Source: Lachnospiraceae bacterium
GTDB lineage: Bacteria > Bacillota > Clostridia > Lachnospirales > Lachnospiraceae
Direction of reading: 5' to 3'
NCBI GenBank assembly: GCA_022792335.1
Contig: JAAWAV010000060.1
Coordinates: 1-64,000, forward strand
Length of the DNA: 64,000 nucleotides
Under the pieces are notes generated by a model, which did no database searches, was not told the origin of the DNA, and worked only from the letters and a program-made list of their open reading frames with translations. Each line of letters starts with the position of its first letter. Within the stretch, counting starts at the first letter, position 1. This document shows positions 62,230 through 64,000 of this stretch, piece after piece. The translations under genes were made by a program, and so were the position numbers.

Positions 62230-63253
62230 ATAAGTCCTGCTCCCTGATTATCTCATCTCTATTAACCCTGCGATTTAGTCTTTTCCCAACTAACATTTTA
62301 TAATTGTCAGGAGATATTCCATCACCAGGACGTTTTGCGTCTAAATCTTCTACACTCAAAGGATATCCGGCTTCCAACTGACGACTGGCCACAATGCTTC
62401 TTCGCATCTTTTTTCTCTGCTCTTGTTCTTCCAAAGATACGACTCGTTCGTAAGAACCCATGGCAGAATATATCTTTGAAGATGTCTCAACAAGTTCTTT
62501 CATGGCGAACGGTTCCGCCGCCATCTGATTATCCCATCCGATCCTGCTGTTATCCAGTGTAAAATGTTTTTCAATCATGGCAGCGCCCAGCGCCACAGCA
62601 GCGTGAGCTGTCTCAGGGCCAAGCGTATGATCGGAATATCCAATTGGATATTCTGGAAACTCCTGTTGTAGCATCCGGATATTATTTAAATTTACATCTT
62701 CCGGTCTCACTGGATAAATAGAAACACAATGCAAAATACCTATATTTCTATTCCCTGTTTCCTCAATGGTTCTCACTGCCAGATGTATTTCTTCCATTGT
62801 CCCCATACCTGTAGAAAGTATCACAGGAAACCCCTGCCTCCCGATATACTCTAAAAAAGGGAGATTATTTAAATCCATCGATGAAACCTTAATATATTCT
62901 GCCTGTATACTGACGAGAAAATCGACTTCTGTTTTTGAATATGGGGTTGAAGAAAATGCAATTCCATGATCACGACAATCTTTTGCGAGTACCTTTAACG
63001 TTTCTTCAGCCATAGCAAACTTTTTTACCATTCTCTGCGCAATAGGATTTTCTTTATAGTAATCTGCACAATAAAGAGACTCCGCCGACCACGACTGGAA
63101 CTTTACTGCATCACATCCGCATTCAATGGCAGCATCAATCATCTTTCGCGCTGTCTCCAGTTTCCCGTTATGGCTGGAATTCATCTCAGCCACGAAATAC
63201 GGTCTGTTTTTATCTCCTATTTTTTTTCCACTGACCAATCTTATCTCTGGCAT
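62222..63253 (-). CDS. neuB: NeuB-family sugar acid synthase
   Basis: The 343-residue enzyme is of the sialic/legionaminic/pseudaminic acid synthase family, which condenses phosphoenolpyruvate with a 6-carbon sugar to give a 9-carbon ulosonic acid. It has AEMNSSHNGKLETA, DAVKFQSW, STGMGTMEEI, GYSDHTLG and IEKHFTLD for PEP and metal binding, then a C-terminal antifreeze-like SAF domain (from about 285) with KRPGDGISP. The aldose substrate is not known. No CMP-transferase (neuA) is inside the window. Confidence 0.9.
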   Translation of the reverse strand: MPEIRLVSGKKIGDKNRPYFVAEMNSSHNGKLETARKMIDAAIECGCDAVKFQSWSAESLYCADYYKENPIAQRMVKKFAMAEETLKVLAKDCRDHGIAFSSTPYSKTEVDFLVSIQAEYIKVSSMDLNNLPFLEYIGRQGFPVILSTGMGTMEEIHLAVRTIEETGNRNIGILHCVSIYPVRPEDVNLNNIRMLQQEFPEYPIGYSDHTLGPETAHAAVALGAAMIEKHFTLDNSRIGWDNQMAAEPFAMKELVETSSKIYSAMGSYERVVSLEEQEQRKKMRRSIVASRQLEAGYPLSVEDLDAKRPGDGISPDNYKMLVGKRLNRRVNRDEIIREQDLYD

Positions 63254-63984
63254 TAGATAGTCCTTCCTCCATCAATCACCAAATTGCTGCCTGTTATATA
63301 AGAAGCTCCCTCATTTGCCAAAAATAAGGCGGCTTTTGCCACTTCCTCCGGCGTCCCTTGACGGTGCAAAGGTGTCTCAGATAAAATCTGTTCCCTTAAC
63401 TCCTCTCTCCTCTGGTTCCACATATCTGTATCAATAAATCCAGGGCATATAGTATTTACCCGTATCCCATATTGCCCAAATTCCATTGACAGGGTTTTCC
63501 CTGCAAAGATTAAAGCGGCCTTGCTGCTTCCATAAGCAATCCTTCCGATTTCATTTTGAAGGCCAGAAACTGAAGCAATATTGATGATAGAGCCACTACT
63601 CTTTCTTGCCATCAGCCTTGCCACAACCTGCGTAAAGTACAAAGGCGAGAAAAAATTTACATTGAAAATTTCTTCCATTTTTTTTACAGAGGTCATAAAA
63701 AACAAGGAATCCTCACTGACTCCGGCATTATTGACAAGGATGTCGATCCCCCCTGCCTTTTTATAAACAGACATCGCTGCAGATTTTGCCGCTTCTCTGT
63801 CTGTAATATCAAAATACAGAGGTTCTACCGCCAGAGCGGAAGCGTTCATCATCTGCAATTCTTTTTCAAACTCTTCCGATTTTTTTCGCATACAGGCCCA
63901 TACGCTGATTCCGTCGCGGGCAAATTCTTTTACAATACTCAAGCCTATTCCTCGATTTGCGCCCGTAACGATTGCATGTTTCAA
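63253..63984 (-). CDS. SDR-family oxidoreductase, glycan locus copy 2
   Basis: This 243-residue classical short-chain dehydrogenase is complete at the window edge. The start is a TTG at 63984 behind GGAGGGATACGGC. Motifs are GANRGIG, NNAGVS, NIASVSG with the active serine, and Y-x3-K in YGSSKAAL. It resembles the SDR at 57391-58128 and overlaps the neuB-like gene by one base. It probably reduces a keto sugar in the NeuB precursor or product. Confidence 0.88.
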   Translation of the reverse strand: MKHAIVTGANRGIGLSIVKEFARDGISVWACMRKKSEEFEKELQMMNASALAVEPLYFDITDREAAKSAAMSVYKKAGGIDILVNNAGVSEDSLFFMTSVKKMEEIFNVNFFSPLYFTQVVARLMARKSSGSIINIASVSGLQNEIGRIAYGSSKAALIFAGKTLSMEFGQYGIRVNTICPGFIDTDMWNQRREELREQILSETPLHRQGTPEEVAKAALFLANEGASYITGSNLVIDGGRTI

Positions 63985-64000
63985 AGCCGTATCCCTCCAA

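Noticed and set aside
1-64000. CRISPR arrays, tRNA or rRNA genes, prophage or insertion sequence transposases
   Set aside because: No regularly spaced repeats, no tRNA-like cloverleaf text, and no integrase, transposase or phage structural proteins were seen on either strand.

Overview
The window reads as a chromosomal piece from a Gram-positive anaerobe of the class Clostridia, most likely family Lachnospiraceae. This rests on the conserved dgt-dnaG-rpoD-trmK-Nif3 gene order, the DUF711/ACT pair, the polA-coaE-metallohydrolase order, strong AGGAGG-type ribosome binding sites and the protein style. I cannot name the species. There are no rRNA, tRNA, CRISPR, phage or transposase genes in view.

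Layout. Positions 1-268 hold a dispersed palindromic repeat and a terminator. Positions 269-5476 carry a predicted amino-thiazoline-carboxylate hydrolase downstream of a complete branched-chain-type amino acid ABC transporter (livKHMGF). Positions 5633-8094 encode a short-chain dehydrogenase, a DUF711/PFL-like protein and its ACT-domain partner. Positions 8180-21171 are a long minus-strand housekeeping block: YycJ-like metallohydrolase, coaE, polA, a zinc-finger membrane protein, a GGDEF protein, a uridine-kinase-like protein, a Nif3 protein, trmK, rpoD, dnaG and dGTPase. A plus-strand island (21495-26457) has a sodium-dependent transporter and a phospholipid cassette (PAP2 phosphatase, flippase-like membrane protein, pssA, psd) that would make phosphatidylethanolamine. 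A large hybrid sensor kinase follows on the minus strand (26601-29777).

From 29859 to the right edge everything is on the minus strand and looks like one very long surface-glycan locus, which continues beyond the window. Its downstream end is an epimerase / cytidylyltransferase / alditol-phosphate dehydrogenase trio that probably makes a CDP-pentitol. Positions 32633-50285 are clearly more AT-rich. They carry glycosyltransferases (GT2, GT4, WbsX, RgpF, DUF4422, DUF616 types), UDP-glucose dehydrogenase, a TupA-like ATP-grasp ligase, two radical SAM proteins and a beta-propeller-like protein. Positions 50353-63984 carry two copies of a LuxE/LuxC acyl-reduction pair, an acyl carrier protein, an AMP-dependent ligase, a type II thioesterase, a third radical SAM enzyme, an FkbM methyltransferase, a split transketolase, two short-chain dehydrogenases and a NeuB-family synthase.

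The two most striking features of the glycan locus are as follows. First, a small Rossmann-like module (hydrophobic strand followed by a G-A/I/T-G type loop, reminiscent of the PglD N-terminal domain) is attached to the N- or C-terminus of about a dozen otherwise unrelated enzymes. Second, a carrier-protein / carboxylate-reduction pathway is embedded next to a sugar-acid synthase and a split transketolase. Together these suggest a complex, possibly undescribed, acidic and decorated cell-surface glycan. No polymerase, flippase, ABC exporter or initiating phosphoglycosyltransferase for it is visible here.
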